NCBI RefSeq assembly: GCF_017355785.1
Contig: NZ_JAFEWE010000001.1
Coordinates: forward strand, 186,001-250,000
Direction: 5' to 3'
Length of the DNA: 64,000 nucleotides
Origin: Desertivirga arenae
Lineage (GTDB): Bacteria; Bacteroidota; Bacteroidia; Sphingobacteriales; Sphingobacteriaceae
Positions 9,144 through 18,493 of this stretch are shown one piece after another; positions within the stretch are counted from its first letter, which is position 1, and each line of letters starts with the position of its first letter. The notes under the pieces are model-generated. The model was given only the letters and a program-made list of their open reading frames with translations, was not told the origin of the DNA and ran no database searches. The position numbers and the translations under genes are program-made.

Positions 9144-10529
9144 CTATTGGGCATCCCACCACACACGGTCAGTCAGCTTGGCCGAATGTTGAGGTTGCGG
9201 ATTTGTTCTCAGCTCCGTTTCAGGATACAATAAGCGTCTCGGGATAGCTGACAATGCACCATTAACTGCTGTTGTAGTGGGAAAACCTGTCCTTCTCCAG
9301 TCATTATAGTTTTCAAGGTTGAAGAAATTCGAAATACTTTTTTCTTCAATTATCCGCTGAAGACCGTTAGTTTCCGTTAAGGTACCTCTGGCAAGAAGAT
9401 AAGCTAAGATTTGTGTTTCGGGTACCCCCACCTTTAACATATGCTGCCTGATGGCGTCCTGATAGATCGGTTGCGCCGCTACAGCTCCCGACTTCCAAAA
9501 GGTAGCTTCAGCTTTTATAAAGAGTGCTTCAGTATAATTAACAAGATACGAAGCAGAGCCAACGCCGGCGTAAAATTCTGTTGGATAAGAGTATTCAGAG
9601 AGAGTTCCAGGAGCAGTACCTATTCTTCTGCCTTTGTATAATCCCGTTCCTTCAGCTGGCTGCACCAGTTTTGAAAGGCGCGGATCATTCCTGGTTTTAA
9701 AGCCTTCTACATAAGTCTCATTGAGTACGATAGTAGATACTGGGTTAAAAACTGTGAAAAGTATATTCTCTGCGCCCGCCGCACCCGTAAACTGAAATTT
9801 CAGGTCGTCATTATTTGACTGCATTCCATTGGCAAGCGCTGCAAGAGCAAGGTCAGACTGTGTCTGAGCATTGTAACCAGGAGCCTTAGTCAAATGAATA
9901 TAGAAACGGGCCTTTAAGGTATAAGCAAGCCGTAACCATTTGGCCATGTCTCCGTTATAGAAATAATCATTACCAGCGGGCTTGGTCGGAAAATTCTTAT
10001 TAATATCTGAAATGGCGTTATCAAGGAGCGATTGAAGCGTTTTATAAATATCTTCCTGCTTATCGTAGGCAGGTTTAAAATTATCAGCAGATCTGAACGC
10101 TTCCGAATATGGAATATCACCCCAGAGATCAGTGGCACAGCCCAGAGTATAGGCACTGAGGATCTTGGCAATTGCCGCATAATTCGAATTACCGCTTGCT
10201 TCTGCTTTTTCGTTCATCAGCTTTGCGTTTTTAAGAATGTTCACGTAATAATTGTACCAGTCGCCATCCACATCCCGGTTAAACATCTGGTAGTTCCAGA
10301 AACCTGGATTAGGTTGATTTGCTGCAACTTCCTGCAACCAGTACTGCAGAATAATACTTGCACTTCCTCCATAAACCTGATCTGCAATATTCAATTCGAT
10401 CGGTGGAAGAAGAAGAGACTCCTGAACATCGATTGGAGCATTAGGGTTATCGTTAATATCCAGGGTTTCCTTGCAACTGCCTAAGACGACAACAGCAAAT
10501 AATAGCATATAAAGTGTTAACTTTTTCAT
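9144..10529 (-). CDS. SusD/RagB-family nutrient-binding lipoprotein (SusD-like_2 type)
   Basis: A 461-residue outer-membrane lipoprotein with signal peptide and lipobox LGSC (Cys about 19). The N-terminal part (ETLDINDNPNAP, then QYWLQEV and LWGDIPYSEAF) is characteristic of the SusD-like_2 subgroup of TPR-containing SusD proteins. These sit as a lid on a partner SusC barrel and capture ligand at the cell surface. The gene starts 13 bp after the SusC stop, the classic susC-susD arrangement, and the C-terminal VWWD differs from the QNPGY ending of most other SusD proteins in this window. The substrate is unknown; the neighbouring GH127 and GH43 genes suggest arabinose-containing oligosaccharides, but this subgroup is also found next to peptidases, as here. 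Confidence 0.92.
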   Translation of the reverse strand: MKKLTLYMLLFAVVVLGSCKETLDINDNPNAPIDVQESLLLPPIELNIADQVYGGSASIILQYWLQEVAANQPNPGFWNYQMFNRDVDGDWYNYYVNILKNAKLMNEKAEASGNSNYAAIAKILSAYTLGCATDLWGDIPYSEAFRSADNFKPAYDKQEDIYKTLQSLLDNAISDINKNFPTKPAGNDYFYNGDMAKWLRLAYTLKARFYIHLTKAPGYNAQTQSDLALAALANGMQSNNDDLKFQFTGAAGAENILFTVFNPVSTIVLNETYVEGFKTRNDPRLSKLVQPAEGTGLYKGRRIGTAPGTLSEYSYPTEFYAGVGSASYLVNYTEALFIKAEATFWKSGAVAAQPIYQDAIRQHMLKVGVPETQILAYLLARGTLTETNGLQRIIEEKSISNFFNLENYNDWRRTGFPTTTAVNGALSAIPRRLLYPETELRTNPQPQHSAKLTDRVWWDAQ

Positions 10530-10542
10530 GGTCTTAAACTGA

Positions 10543-13500
10543 TTAGAATCCTAATTTTAAAGAGAAGCCAATGGAACGGGCCGTTGGTGTGGTAAATGAA
10601 TAGATAGCACGATCACCATTTGAGGTTCCGTAAGTACTTACCTCAGGGTCGGGACCGTTGAAATGAGGTGCATGGATCCATAAATTTCTACCCGTTACCG
10701 TTAAAGAAGCACTTTTGAACGGCGATTTTTTAAATAAGGAAGGGGAAAGATTGTAGGATAAACTTACGTTCCTTAATTTGATATAGGTGCCATCTTCAAT
10801 CGTCTCTTCATAAATACCGCTAATCCCCTGATAATATTGCTGAGCCGATATTTCCTTTGTATTAGGCAAACCTGTTGCTGCGTTAACTCCCGGAACAACT
10901 ACGGGAGCACGATTCTCTGTTTGTTTTGACGTTCCATAAAACAATGCAAGGCCTTCAAAATCATTCTGAATGTCGCCACCTTTTTTCACGTCGAAGAAGA
11001 AGCTTAAACCAAATTGCCTGTAGCGCAAGGTGTTATTAAGCCCTCCTAGCCAATCAGGGTTAGGGTCGCCCACTACACCTAATCCATCACTGTAAGGAAG
11101 TCCGATATCGTTGATAAGCAATTCACCGTTCGCATCCCTCGCATATTTCGGCCCATAGAAGACCCCTGCAGGGTACCCCACCATAAACCTTCCGACAGAT
11201 GTTATACCTTTTTCGTCATTTATTTGAAGCACTTCATTACGAATACGAGAAAAATTCAAAGAAATATCCCAGTTAAAATCCTTTGTCTTCACAGGTGTTC
11301 CTGTCAAAAAGAGTTCGATTCCCTTGTTGCGCATACTTGCTGAGTTTACTGTAGTTCCACTAAATCCGGAAGCTGCAGAGATTTCGACGCTTGGGATAAT
11401 ACCATCGGTTTGCTTCCTGTTAAAGTAAGATCCCTCAAGAGATAGACGGTTATCGAAGAACTTTAATTCCAGGCCGGTCTCAAATTCTTTAAGAGTTTCA
11501 TTCATCAGATAAGGGTTAGATAAGGTACCTCCCTGCATAAACCCGGCCTGCCCCTGAAACGGAAAATCTGTATAACCAATTGCGGTGCCTCTTCCGGGAG
11601 AATAGTAAGGAGTGGTCAAAGCGTATGGTCCAATAAGGTCATTTCCTACAGTAGCATAAGAAAACCTTAGTTTTCCAAAGTTCAATACTTTTGAAGCTTC
11701 AGGCATAAAACGAGTGAAAATAAAACCGAGTGCAGCAGACCCGTAAGGATAAAACTGTTCTTCCTTGTACAATTTTGAACTGCCATCGTATCTCCCTGTG
11801 AGAGAAAGCACTAAAAACTTATCGTACTCGAGATTACCCTGGGCATAAAAGCCAACCTTTCGTTCCAGATAATTTGCTTCAGAGCTGGTTACTGTTGAGC
11901 CGGCGCTCACATTATAAAAACCTTTTATTTGAAGGCCATTGGCATTTATGGAAGTATTTTGCGAATAAATAGAATTAAAGTTATTTCCCAATAATAAGTC
12001 TGCGTCTAGTTTTCCAAACTGCTTTCTGGCACTAACAATAAGGTCGTGGTTCAATTGACGGTAGTTAATATTCTGATCCCGGATCAGTCCAACTTTACCA
12101 ATTGCGGGACTAGGATTTTCCCAGAACTTGATTTGTTCAACCGAAACATCTGCACCTACCCTTTCTGTAATAGTAAGCCATTTAGTTGGGGTATAATTAA
12201 TTGTAGTAACTGGGAGAAAACGATTAACCAGGTCCTTATTATTCATGTTGTCGAGCGTCCACAAAGGAGCATTTCTGGAGAAGCGGAACAGCCGCATTGC
12301 CCCATTAACATCATAAATTGGATAGGGATTCCAAGAGACAGGTTGGTAAAGCACCAGGGCAATAGGCCCCTGAGAATTTCCCTCTGGTAATCGGTGCTGC
12401 GTAGAATTGCTGTAGCCCAACTGAAAGCTTGTCGTTAAGTTCTTATAAACCTTTGCACTATATTTTGCCAGGAACGAATGCCTTTTAAAATCGTTGCCGG
12501 GATTTATACCTTCCTGGTTGAAGAGGGAGTATGAAAGGTAATAAGTAGCCGTTTCTCCACCTCCACTTATGTTCAAGCTATTATTATAGGTTTTACCAGT
12601 CCTGAAGAAATCGTAGGGATCATAGGAAGGTGCAGGCGCACCGTTAATCCTTAAAGTATCCATCCTGGGACCATAGGAAGTACTGGTTTTCTGATCTTCG
12701 CCGTTAGCAAATAGCCCATTATTTCCCTGAGCATAAATAGTCTGACGTTTAGGGTTTATACTGTTTTCGAACGAGTAGTCAGACATGAAGTTAATAGACG
12801 GTCTTTTGTTTAAACCACCAGTCTTGGTAGTTATAATAACAGCGCCTCCTGCTCCTCTTGATCCGTATAATGCAGTTGCAGCAGCTCCTTTAAGCACATT
12901 TACGCTTTCCACATTGTTAGGATCGATATCAATGATACGGCTCACTCCTGATCCCGCAGGATCTCCACCTACACTAGTTTCAGAGTTATCAATTGGAACA
13001 CCGTCCAAAACATAAAGAGGATTGGAACTATTTGTCGAAATATCTCCACGGATAACAACACGGGAAGCAGAACCAGCTACACCACTTGAATTAGTTATCT
13101 GTACACCGGCAACCTTTCCCGTCAGAGAGTTCAGCAAGCTGGGTTCCTTTGCCCTGGCAATATCGTCAGCCTTCACTTCTTGCGTGCTATAAGTGAGCAG
13201 TCTTTTCTCCCGTTTTACTCCAATTGCAGTTACCACAACCTCATTGAGAGAGCGGCTTGCCTCAACCAGGGTAATGCGCAGCGAAGTTTGACCGTTGATT
13301 GAAACTTCCTGACTTTCATAGCCGATCGAAGAGACTACGAGGGTTGCCTGCCCCGTATAGGAAATATTAAAATTTCCGTTCTGATCAGTATTAGTTCCTG
13401 TATTCGTTGCTTTCAACTTAATACTGGCGCCAGGAATTGCTTGACCGTCTGATCCTATCACCTGCCCTTTTAAAAGGGTCTGGGCAGATATTGTCATGCT

Positions 13501-13557
13501 ATACAACAAGCAGAGGACGGTGAATAGAATTGTCTGAAGAGAAATTCTGCATCTCAT
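10543..13557 (-). CDS. SusC/RagA-family TonB-dependent outer-membrane transporter
   Basis: A 1004-residue TonB-dependent transporter. The order is signal peptide (to about residue 25, ISAQ), carboxypeptidase-regulatory-like domain (about 28-105), TonB-box-like segment LNEVVVTAIG (about 103-112), plug domain with SLTGKVAGVQI and VLDGVPIDN motifs (about 125-240), then a 22-strand-type barrel ending in the outer-membrane signature SIGFSLKLGF. It imports oligomers across the outer membrane with its SusD partner, 13 bp downstream. It is the first gene of its operon. The N-terminal domain and box are intact, in contrast with the SusC at 57547-60432. Confidence 0.95.
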   Translation of the reverse strand: MRCRISLQTILFTVLCLLYSMTISAQTLLKGQVIGSDGQAIPGASIKLKATNTGTNTDQNGNFNISYTGQATLVVSSIGYESQEVSINGQTSLRITLVEASRSLNEVVVTAIGVKREKRLLTYSTQEVKADDIARAKEPSLLNSLTGKVAGVQITNSSGVAGSASRVVIRGDISTNSSNPLYVLDGVPIDNSETSVGGDPAGSGVSRIIDIDPNNVESVNVLKGAAATALYGSRGAGGAVIITTKTGGLNKRPSINFMSDYSFENSINPKRQTIYAQGNNGLFANGEDQKTSTSYGPRMDTLRINGAPAPSYDPYDFFRTGKTYNNSLNISGGGETATYYLSYSLFNQEGINPGNDFKRHSFLAKYSAKVYKNLTTSFQLGYSNSTQHRLPEGNSQGPIALVLYQPVSWNPYPIYDVNGAMRLFRFSRNAPLWTLDNMNNKDLVNRFLPVTTINYTPTKWLTITERVGADVSVEQIKFWENPSPAIGKVGLIRDQNINYRQLNHDLIVSARKQFGKLDADLLLGNNFNSIYSQNTSINANGLQIKGFYNVSAGSTVTSSEANYLERKVGFYAQGNLEYDKFLVLSLTGRYDGSSKLYKEEQFYPYGSAALGFIFTRFMPEASKVLNFGKLRFSYATVGNDLIGPYALTTPYYSPGRGTAIGYTDFPFQGQAGFMQGGTLSNPYLMNETLKEFETGLELKFFDNRLSLEGSYFNRKQTDGIIPSVEISAASGFSGTTVNSASMRNKGIELFLTGTPVKTKDFNWDISLNFSRIRNEVLQINDEKGITSVGRFMVGYPAGVFYGPKYARDANGELLINDIGLPYSDGLGVVGDPNPDWLGGLNNTLRYRQFGLSFFFDVKKGGDIQNDFEGLALFYGTSKQTENRAPVVVPGVNAATGLPNTKEISAQQYYQGISGIYEETIEDGTYIKLRNVSLSYNLSPSLFKKSPFKSASLTVTGRNLWIHAPHFNGPDPEVSTYGTSNGDRAIYSFTTPTARSIGFSLKLGF

Positions 13558-13722
13558 AATAATACTGGGTTGGTTAGAAAAATGGTTGTCACCTTTGTAT
13601 AAAATTAGATGAAACTGAACTGTGGATATTCTTAGAATTTATCAATAAGGAGCCGGATATTAACCAGTATAGAAAATGCTTCCTGAAGAGACATTATTTA
13701 TAATTATAACCCGGCAAAGACT

Positions 13723-15105
13723 CTACTGGATGGGAGCTGTACCTGCTAGTTTAATTTTGTAAGGCCATTGCTCATCGTTCTCTTCTTTCCCATCGGCCAG
13801 ATGTTCCCAGTGCTGTTCAGGAGCGCCGCTAACAATCAACCATAGCCATTTGGCATCTTTCGGAACTTTAAATGAGGCATTGCCATCCTTGTCAGAAAAC
13901 ACTTTACCATACACCCGGGCTCCGTCTGCCTTCACCGCTAAGAACCCGTATCGCCATCCAGCCCTTTCCAAATGAATTTTACGAAAACCTTCAGCTCCGG
14001 GCATCCCTTCAAAACTCAGTTTCACCTTCGCACCACCCGTTGGAACCTTTAAGGAGATGGCGTTATACCCATAATTTTGAGGACAATTTACTGGAGACAC
14101 GGTGTACCAGCCCTTATCTGCAGCCACTAGAGAAGTTGAATGTTGGTTGGCATACTTACTTGCAACCTTCTCAATCCTTTTCATATCCCATGTTACAAAT
14201 CTTCTGGCAGCATCAAACATCTCATCATTAAACGCTTTCTGGGACTTCGATGTAATTCGTTTATAGGCCATTACAACGTCTTCCCCAGGCCTAGCCTGCT
14301 TCCAGAGTTTCCCTACAAAGTCTTTCCCAAATTTATTTGACCAATACTCCAGTACAAAGGGTGAGTGGTATTGATTGGTCTCATGTAAGAAAGCATAATG
14401 TGTTTTTTTCAGATAGTCTCTCAGGTGATAATTCTCAAAGGTCAGCCATTCTGGCTCCACCTGCCAGAGCATGTATTGTGAGGTCATCTCAAAAATAGTT
14501 TGACCATGCGCCCCAGCAGGAGCGGTAGAAAAGCCCCAGGGACCATCGAAGTGGACCAGAAACTGGAAAGAGTGCCCCAACTCATGAGCCAAAGCCCCAA
14601 AGGGAGGCTTAGCCACCCTTGCAGCAGGTGACCATAATACTCCCACCTTATCCTCTTCGCCGCCGCCAAAAGCAGTACCTTCGTTCCCGGGAAATATGAA
14701 GAACAATACTTTGTATTTATCGGTGAGTGAATGTCCTTTGTCAACAAACTTCAAAGTATCGACATAATAGGTATAGAACCTTTCACAATCTTTCAACAGT
14801 GCATAGACATCAAATCGAAAGCGACCATCTGCATTGCTCAAAGGATTTTCTCCAAATTCCCTCGCCCAGAATATTGCAACATTATCAGATTGCACCATTC
14901 TCTGGATACAGTACTCGCTATCTTTATTATTATAATTATTATTCTCGGGCACCCGCCATATCTTTTTTGGCAGGTACAATTCTTTCTCAGCGGCCTTCTT
15001 TAGAGAATCGTTCGGATGAATGTAACTGGCTGCTACCAGATCAGGGTTAAATTGAAGCAGAAATAGTAAGGGTAATAAAAGTCTTTGAACCTGGCTTATT
15101 GTCAT
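13723..15105 (-). CDS. Secreted HExxH protein, DUF6055-like
   Basis: A 460-residue exported protein. I choose the ATG at 15105 over a TTG at 15144, because it gives a normal signal peptide (basic start, then LLLPLLFLL). The central motif AHELGHSFQF (H174, E175, H178) is a zinc-metallopeptidase HExxH signature. Further conserved-looking blocks are GAHGQTIFEMTSQYMLW and a C-terminal beta-rich region with GMPGAEGFRKI and WLWLIVSGAP. The partial protein at 1-1662 has the same motif context (AHE-x-x-H-x-F-Q), so the locus encodes two related enzymes. I associate this architecture with DUF6055, which has no function known to me. It lies between the GH43_24-like gene and a SusC/SusD pair on one strand. 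A glycoprotein-protein-core peptidase role is attractive but unproven. Confidence 0.78.
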   Translation of the reverse strand: MTISQVQRLLLPLLFLLQFNPDLVAASYIHPNDSLKKAAEKELYLPKKIWRVPENNNYNNKDSEYCIQRMVQSDNVAIFWAREFGENPLSNADGRFRFDVYALLKDCERFYTYYVDTLKFVDKGHSLTDKYKVLFFIFPGNEGTAFGGGEEDKVGVLWSPAARVAKPPFGALAHELGHSFQFLVHFDGPWGFSTAPAGAHGQTIFEMTSQYMLWQVEPEWLTFENYHLRDYLKKTHYAFLHETNQYHSPFVLEYWSNKFGKDFVGKLWKQARPGEDVVMAYKRITSKSQKAFNDEMFDAARRFVTWDMKRIEKVASKYANQHSTSLVAADKGWYTVSPVNCPQNYGYNAISLKVPTGGAKVKLSFEGMPGAEGFRKIHLERAGWRYGFLAVKADGARVYGKVFSDKDGNASFKVPKDAKWLWLIVSGAPEQHWEHLADGKEENDEQWPYKIKLAGTAPIQ

Positions 15106-15275
15106 TGATGATTTGCTTTGAAGAGATGTCCTTCTACAAAGCAAGCAGATAAAGCCTAAGGTGTCTTCTTAGATGTTCCCAATTAGTTGCACAATTTTAA
15201 CTTAAGCTGAGATAGCCAAAACAAATGAAAGATAAAGCAGCTTGAAGATTTTGCGAGGAATTTCAATTGAAAGCA

Positions 15276-16394
15276 CTAATTAAAGACGTTCAAACCCCAT
15301 TGATCTAACCATCCTAAAACGGGTAAGCCGTTTTCAAACTTGATAGGTAACCATACATATCTTCCATCACTCGGTTTCTTTGGTTTCCATCGATCTGCCA
15401 TGAAAATAAAAGCATCCTTTTTTCCGGCTACAGGCAGAATATAGGTACTTTGAGAATTGAAAGTAAGATCGGCACCATCTCCATTGCAGGGATTCGAGTG
15501 TTGCTTCCACGGACCGAATATACTGTCGGACGTGAAAAGTCTGGCAGCGTTAGGATCCCATCCTGTGCAACCAGAGGTGATCATGAAATACGTACCCTCC
15601 TTTTTAAAAACGGACGGGGCTTCATTATGTCCACCCGGTGCCACCCGCACATATCTTCCGGTGTAGTTCAGGTAGTCGTCTGTAAGCTCAGCAATTTGCA
15701 AGGTAAGGTTATCTTCTGAAGAATAAATATGATAAGCTTTATTGTCATCATCAACAAACAGTGTCATGTCGCGACTCATTTGCCCTCCCATAAAATCGCG
15801 TCGTACAAATAAGCCATCTTCAACAGCTTTGCGCCATTCAGGCGTCCACCAATCTTTAAAGTCAGCAACGGTTGAGGTTGATTCTTTTTGTTCTTTAGTC
15901 ATGTCCAGAGGATATTTCCCCGCATTTACCCTCGAGTTTTTCAGAAAGGTGAATTTTCCTGTTGGTGAATCTGCGATAGCAATTCCTACATTAGCAGCTG
16001 CGTATCCTTTATCCAGTAGTTCCAAATGGAAGTACATCACAAATTTTCTGCTGCGCTCATTAAAGATTACTTTCGGGCGTTCAATAATACAACCCCTTAC
16101 TATCGGGCTCTCTTTACTATCCGAAACTTCCAGCGCCACACCCTCATTTTTCCAATTATACAAGTCTTGGGAGGAATAGCACATTACACCCACCAATGCA
16201 TTATTCGAGTTTTCGCTTTTGTTTTCACCATACCAATAGTAAGTCCCGTGATGGTAAAGCACCCCACCGCCATGTGCGTTAATATGAATACCCTTGTTAT
16301 CTTTCCATATTTCACCAGGATGAAATTCCTTGTACTGTGAATAAAGGCGCAGGTTAACTAGGCATAGGGCAATGAATAAAATTATCTTTTTCAA
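15276..16394 (-). CDS. GH43 subfamily 24-like exo-beta-1,3-galactanase (TTG start)
   Basis: A 372-residue exported single-domain enzyme. It lacks the N-terminal catalytic ADP motif of ordinary GH43 and instead has INAHGGG followed by YYWYGE. This is the hallmark of GH43_24 exo-beta-1,3-galactanases such as fungal Pc1,3Gal43A and Bacteroides BT3683, where a glutamine replaces the aspartate base. Matching residues are D209 (SRDMTLF), E258 (HNEAPSV, general acid) and Q315 (FNSQSTY). Such enzymes trim the beta-1,3-galactan backbone of type II arabinogalactan. The residues about 165-205 (VADFKDWWTPEW region) are an insertion absent from the paralogue at 49223. The start must be TTG at 16394: an in-frame TGA lies just upstream and no in-frame ATG is available near the signal peptide. 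It follows a SusD gene beyond a terminator hairpin. Confidence 0.82.
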   Translation of the reverse strand: MKKIILFIALCLVNLRLYSQYKEFHPGEIWKDNKGIHINAHGGGVLYHHGTYYWYGENKSENSNNALVGVMCYSSQDLYNWKNEGVALEVSDSKESPIVRGCIIERPKVIFNERSRKFVMYFHLELLDKGYAAANVGIAIADSPTGKFTFLKNSRVNAGKYPLDMTKEQKESTSTVADFKDWWTPEWRKAVEDGLFVRRDFMGGQMSRDMTLFVDDDNKAYHIYSSEDNLTLQIAELTDDYLNYTGRYVRVAPGGHNEAPSVFKKEGTYFMITSGCTGWDPNAARLFTSDSIFGPWKQHSNPCNGDGADLTFNSQSTYILPVAGKKDAFIFMADRWKPKKPSDGRYVWLPIKFENGLPVLGWLDQWGLNVFN

Positions 16395-16430
16395 ATTCCT
16401 GATCTTATTTGCATTTCATGATCTCACCAT

Positions 16431-16464
16431 AAAAAATATCAGGGACTTCCATGAGCCCCTGATA
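16431..16464 (-). terminator. Terminator hairpin after SusD, before the exo-galactanase gene
   Basis: Perfect 8-bp stem (TATCAGGG at 16437-16444, CCCTGATA at 16457-16464). On the minus strand it is followed by six Ts (complement of 16431-16436). It starts 16 nt after the SusD stop at 16480, so full expression of the galactanase needs read-through or its own promoter. Confidence 0.75.
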
Positions 16465-16479
16465 CAATGTCTCGTTTTA

Positions 16480-18480
16480 TTATTGAGTGCGGCTTTCATC
16501 TTCAACTGCCTCTTGCCAAATTTCCCATTTAGGAGTATTTGGATCATATCCGGGATATCCAAAATTCTGGCTGAGTTGACCTTTATTATTAGCTGTTATT
16601 GCAGAATTTGGAATAGGCCAGTAGAGATTCTGTTTGCCCATCGTGAAAGTATATGTCCGATTTCCAACTTTTATTTGCTTTCCGGAATTGTAAAAGCCAT
16701 TATTATTTGTGCGGACAATTCGTTGATACCAGTAACTTCCACCATCAGGATCGGTACCGGATTGCTTATCGTAAGTATTCACATTATATACATTTCCCCA
16801 CTCATCAGGTTTGCCACTAAGGGCAAGACTGTAAGAAACACGGCTCAGCTCTACGTGACGCCATTCTTCTAGATATAGCTCCCGGGCGCGCTCATTCATT
16901 ATGTCGCCTATTGTAACAGTAGTATACAGTTGCTGACACTTAGCCCTTTTTCTAACTTCATTTACATCTGTAGCCGCCCCTGCCGGATCACCCAAATAGA
17001 ATTTTGCCTCAGCCCGAAGAAGATAAGTTTCTGCTAAGCGGTAAAGGTACCAGTCGGCATTACCACCTGTAGTTGCACCATTAAACTGATTAGAGCCAGG
17101 GGTAGCTTCAGCCTGTACATCATTCAGGAAAATTTTATAATGTGGAAAATCAAACCAGGTACGAAGTGTGTCTGCAGACAACAGGGCATTGGTGGTAGGA
17201 TGATTTAATCTGAGGTTCTGACCGAAATAAGTTGATGTCTTATCGTTATACTTCAGTGAAGTCATAGAAACCCAGTTACCAACAGCACTGCTATGTCTTA
17301 AATCTCCTGCATCCATCACACCATTTACTCCCCACATTGCGTTCTGAGCAAAATAAGTTGGACGAATGGTTCCGATACCCCGCCCAATTGCCCTCACATA
17401 ATCGTATGCTTTATTGTAATTGCTATTGTTACGAGCGTAGTTATTGACTGCAGTTTTACCATCTGGGCTCTTCACATCACCACTATTCCAGAACGGACCA
17501 AATATCCGCATCGTCAAAAAGTTTGTAAAGGACTCAGAAGTACCACGATTGGGCATGCCCATAATAACTTCCTTATTTGCTGCTATCAGTTTATTTTCAG
17601 GACGATGCAGATCCCATATAACATTTCTGGTAATTGGCCAGGTTTCAGGTTCGCCACCAGGATTGAAAGTACCGAAGTTATTCTGCATCAATTGATACCC
17701 CGATTGGTTAATAAGAATATCGGCCTGATCTTTTGCTTTTTGAAATTGCCCGGTAGCGAGGTAGCATTTTATAAGTAACTGCCTGCAAGCACCTTTGTTA
17801 ACAGTCCCAATATATGGGGAGGAGCCTTGCTCTGGAACCCATTGCACTGCAAACTCCATATCTTCCGTAATCTTATTCAGGATCGCCTCTTTTTTAGTTG
17901 AACGGTAATTTTGTTTTGGCACCTCCAATAACTTAGTGATAAACGGGATATCACCAAACTGAAAAACAAGAGACAAATAGCGGAACGACCTATGAAAATA
18001 AGCCCTCCCCAAATACGCATTTTTTGTTGCTTCACTCAATCCTGCAACTTTATCTGCATAACTGATCACTGTATTGGCATACTTGATTCCGGCATATCCT
18101 TCGTCCCAGAAATAACTGATACGATTATCATCATTGTTTGCAGCTCCGCTAGTAGGAGTGAGCTCAAGATTTACATTATCTAACAAATCCATATCAGTTT
18201 TCGAACTAACTGCGAGTTCGGAAAAAGTATACTCCGTCATAATAGGAGTAGAAATGTTAGCCCCAACTGTCCAGTAGTTACGAAGATGTCTGTCAGATGT
18301 TGCCAGTGCTGCTTGCAATCCAGATTCTGAAGTAAATGTTGCAGCCGGTTCATAGAATGATAAAGGGTCGGGTTCCAAGAACTCTCTTTTACAGCCACCC
18401 AATAGCAATGAGCTCAGTAAGCCGATAGAAAGGCTTTTCACTAAAAACAGTTTATTTGACCTTGTATATATCGTTTTCAT
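16480..18480 (-). CDS. SusD/RagB-family glycan-binding lipoprotein
   Basis: A 666-residue lipoprotein, long for SusD. It has a signal peptide with lipobox LGGC (Cys about 30), an N-terminal SusD-like_3-type region, and a C-terminal RagB/SusD region containing YRLAETYLLRAEAKF, EVRKRA and LYLEEWRHVELSR. It is predicted to bind oligosaccharide at the cell surface over its SusC partner, whose stop codon is 13 bp upstream. The nearest enzymes are the GH43_24-like exo-galactanase downstream and the GH35 and DUF2264 proteins upstream, so arabinogalactan fragments are the most likely ligand (inference). A terminator hairpin follows the stop. Confidence 0.94.
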   Translation of the reverse strand: MKTIYTRSNKLFLVKSLSIGLLSSLLLGGCKREFLEPDPLSFYEPAATFTSESGLQAALATSDRHLRNYWTVGANISTPIMTEYTFSELAVSSKTDMDLLDNVNLELTPTSGAANNDDNRISYFWDEGYAGIKYANTVISYADKVAGLSEATKNAYLGRAYFHRSFRYLSLVFQFGDIPFITKLLEVPKQNYRSTKKEAILNKITEDMEFAVQWVPEQGSSPYIGTVNKGACRQLLIKCYLATGQFQKAKDQADILINQSGYQLMQNNFGTFNPGGEPETWPITRNVIWDLHRPENKLIAANKEVIMGMPNRGTSESFTNFLTMRIFGPFWNSGDVKSPDGKTAVNNYARNNSNYNKAYDYVRAIGRGIGTIRPTYFAQNAMWGVNGVMDAGDLRHSSAVGNWVSMTSLKYNDKTSTYFGQNLRLNHPTTNALLSADTLRTWFDFPHYKIFLNDVQAEATPGSNQFNGATTGGNADWYLYRLAETYLLRAEAKFYLGDPAGAATDVNEVRKRAKCQQLYTTVTIGDIMNERARELYLEEWRHVELSRVSYSLALSGKPDEWGNVYNVNTYDKQSGTDPDGGSYWYQRIVRTNNNGFYNSGKQIKVGNRTYTFTMGKQNLYWPIPNSAITANNKGQLSQNFGYPGYDPNTPKWEIWQEAVEDESRTQ

Positions 18481-18493
18481 GTTTTGATTTCTA

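Noticed and set aside
12046-12390. Plus-strand open frame inside the SusC gene
   Set aside because: It is the complement of conserved SusC barrel sequence; no start context or domain.
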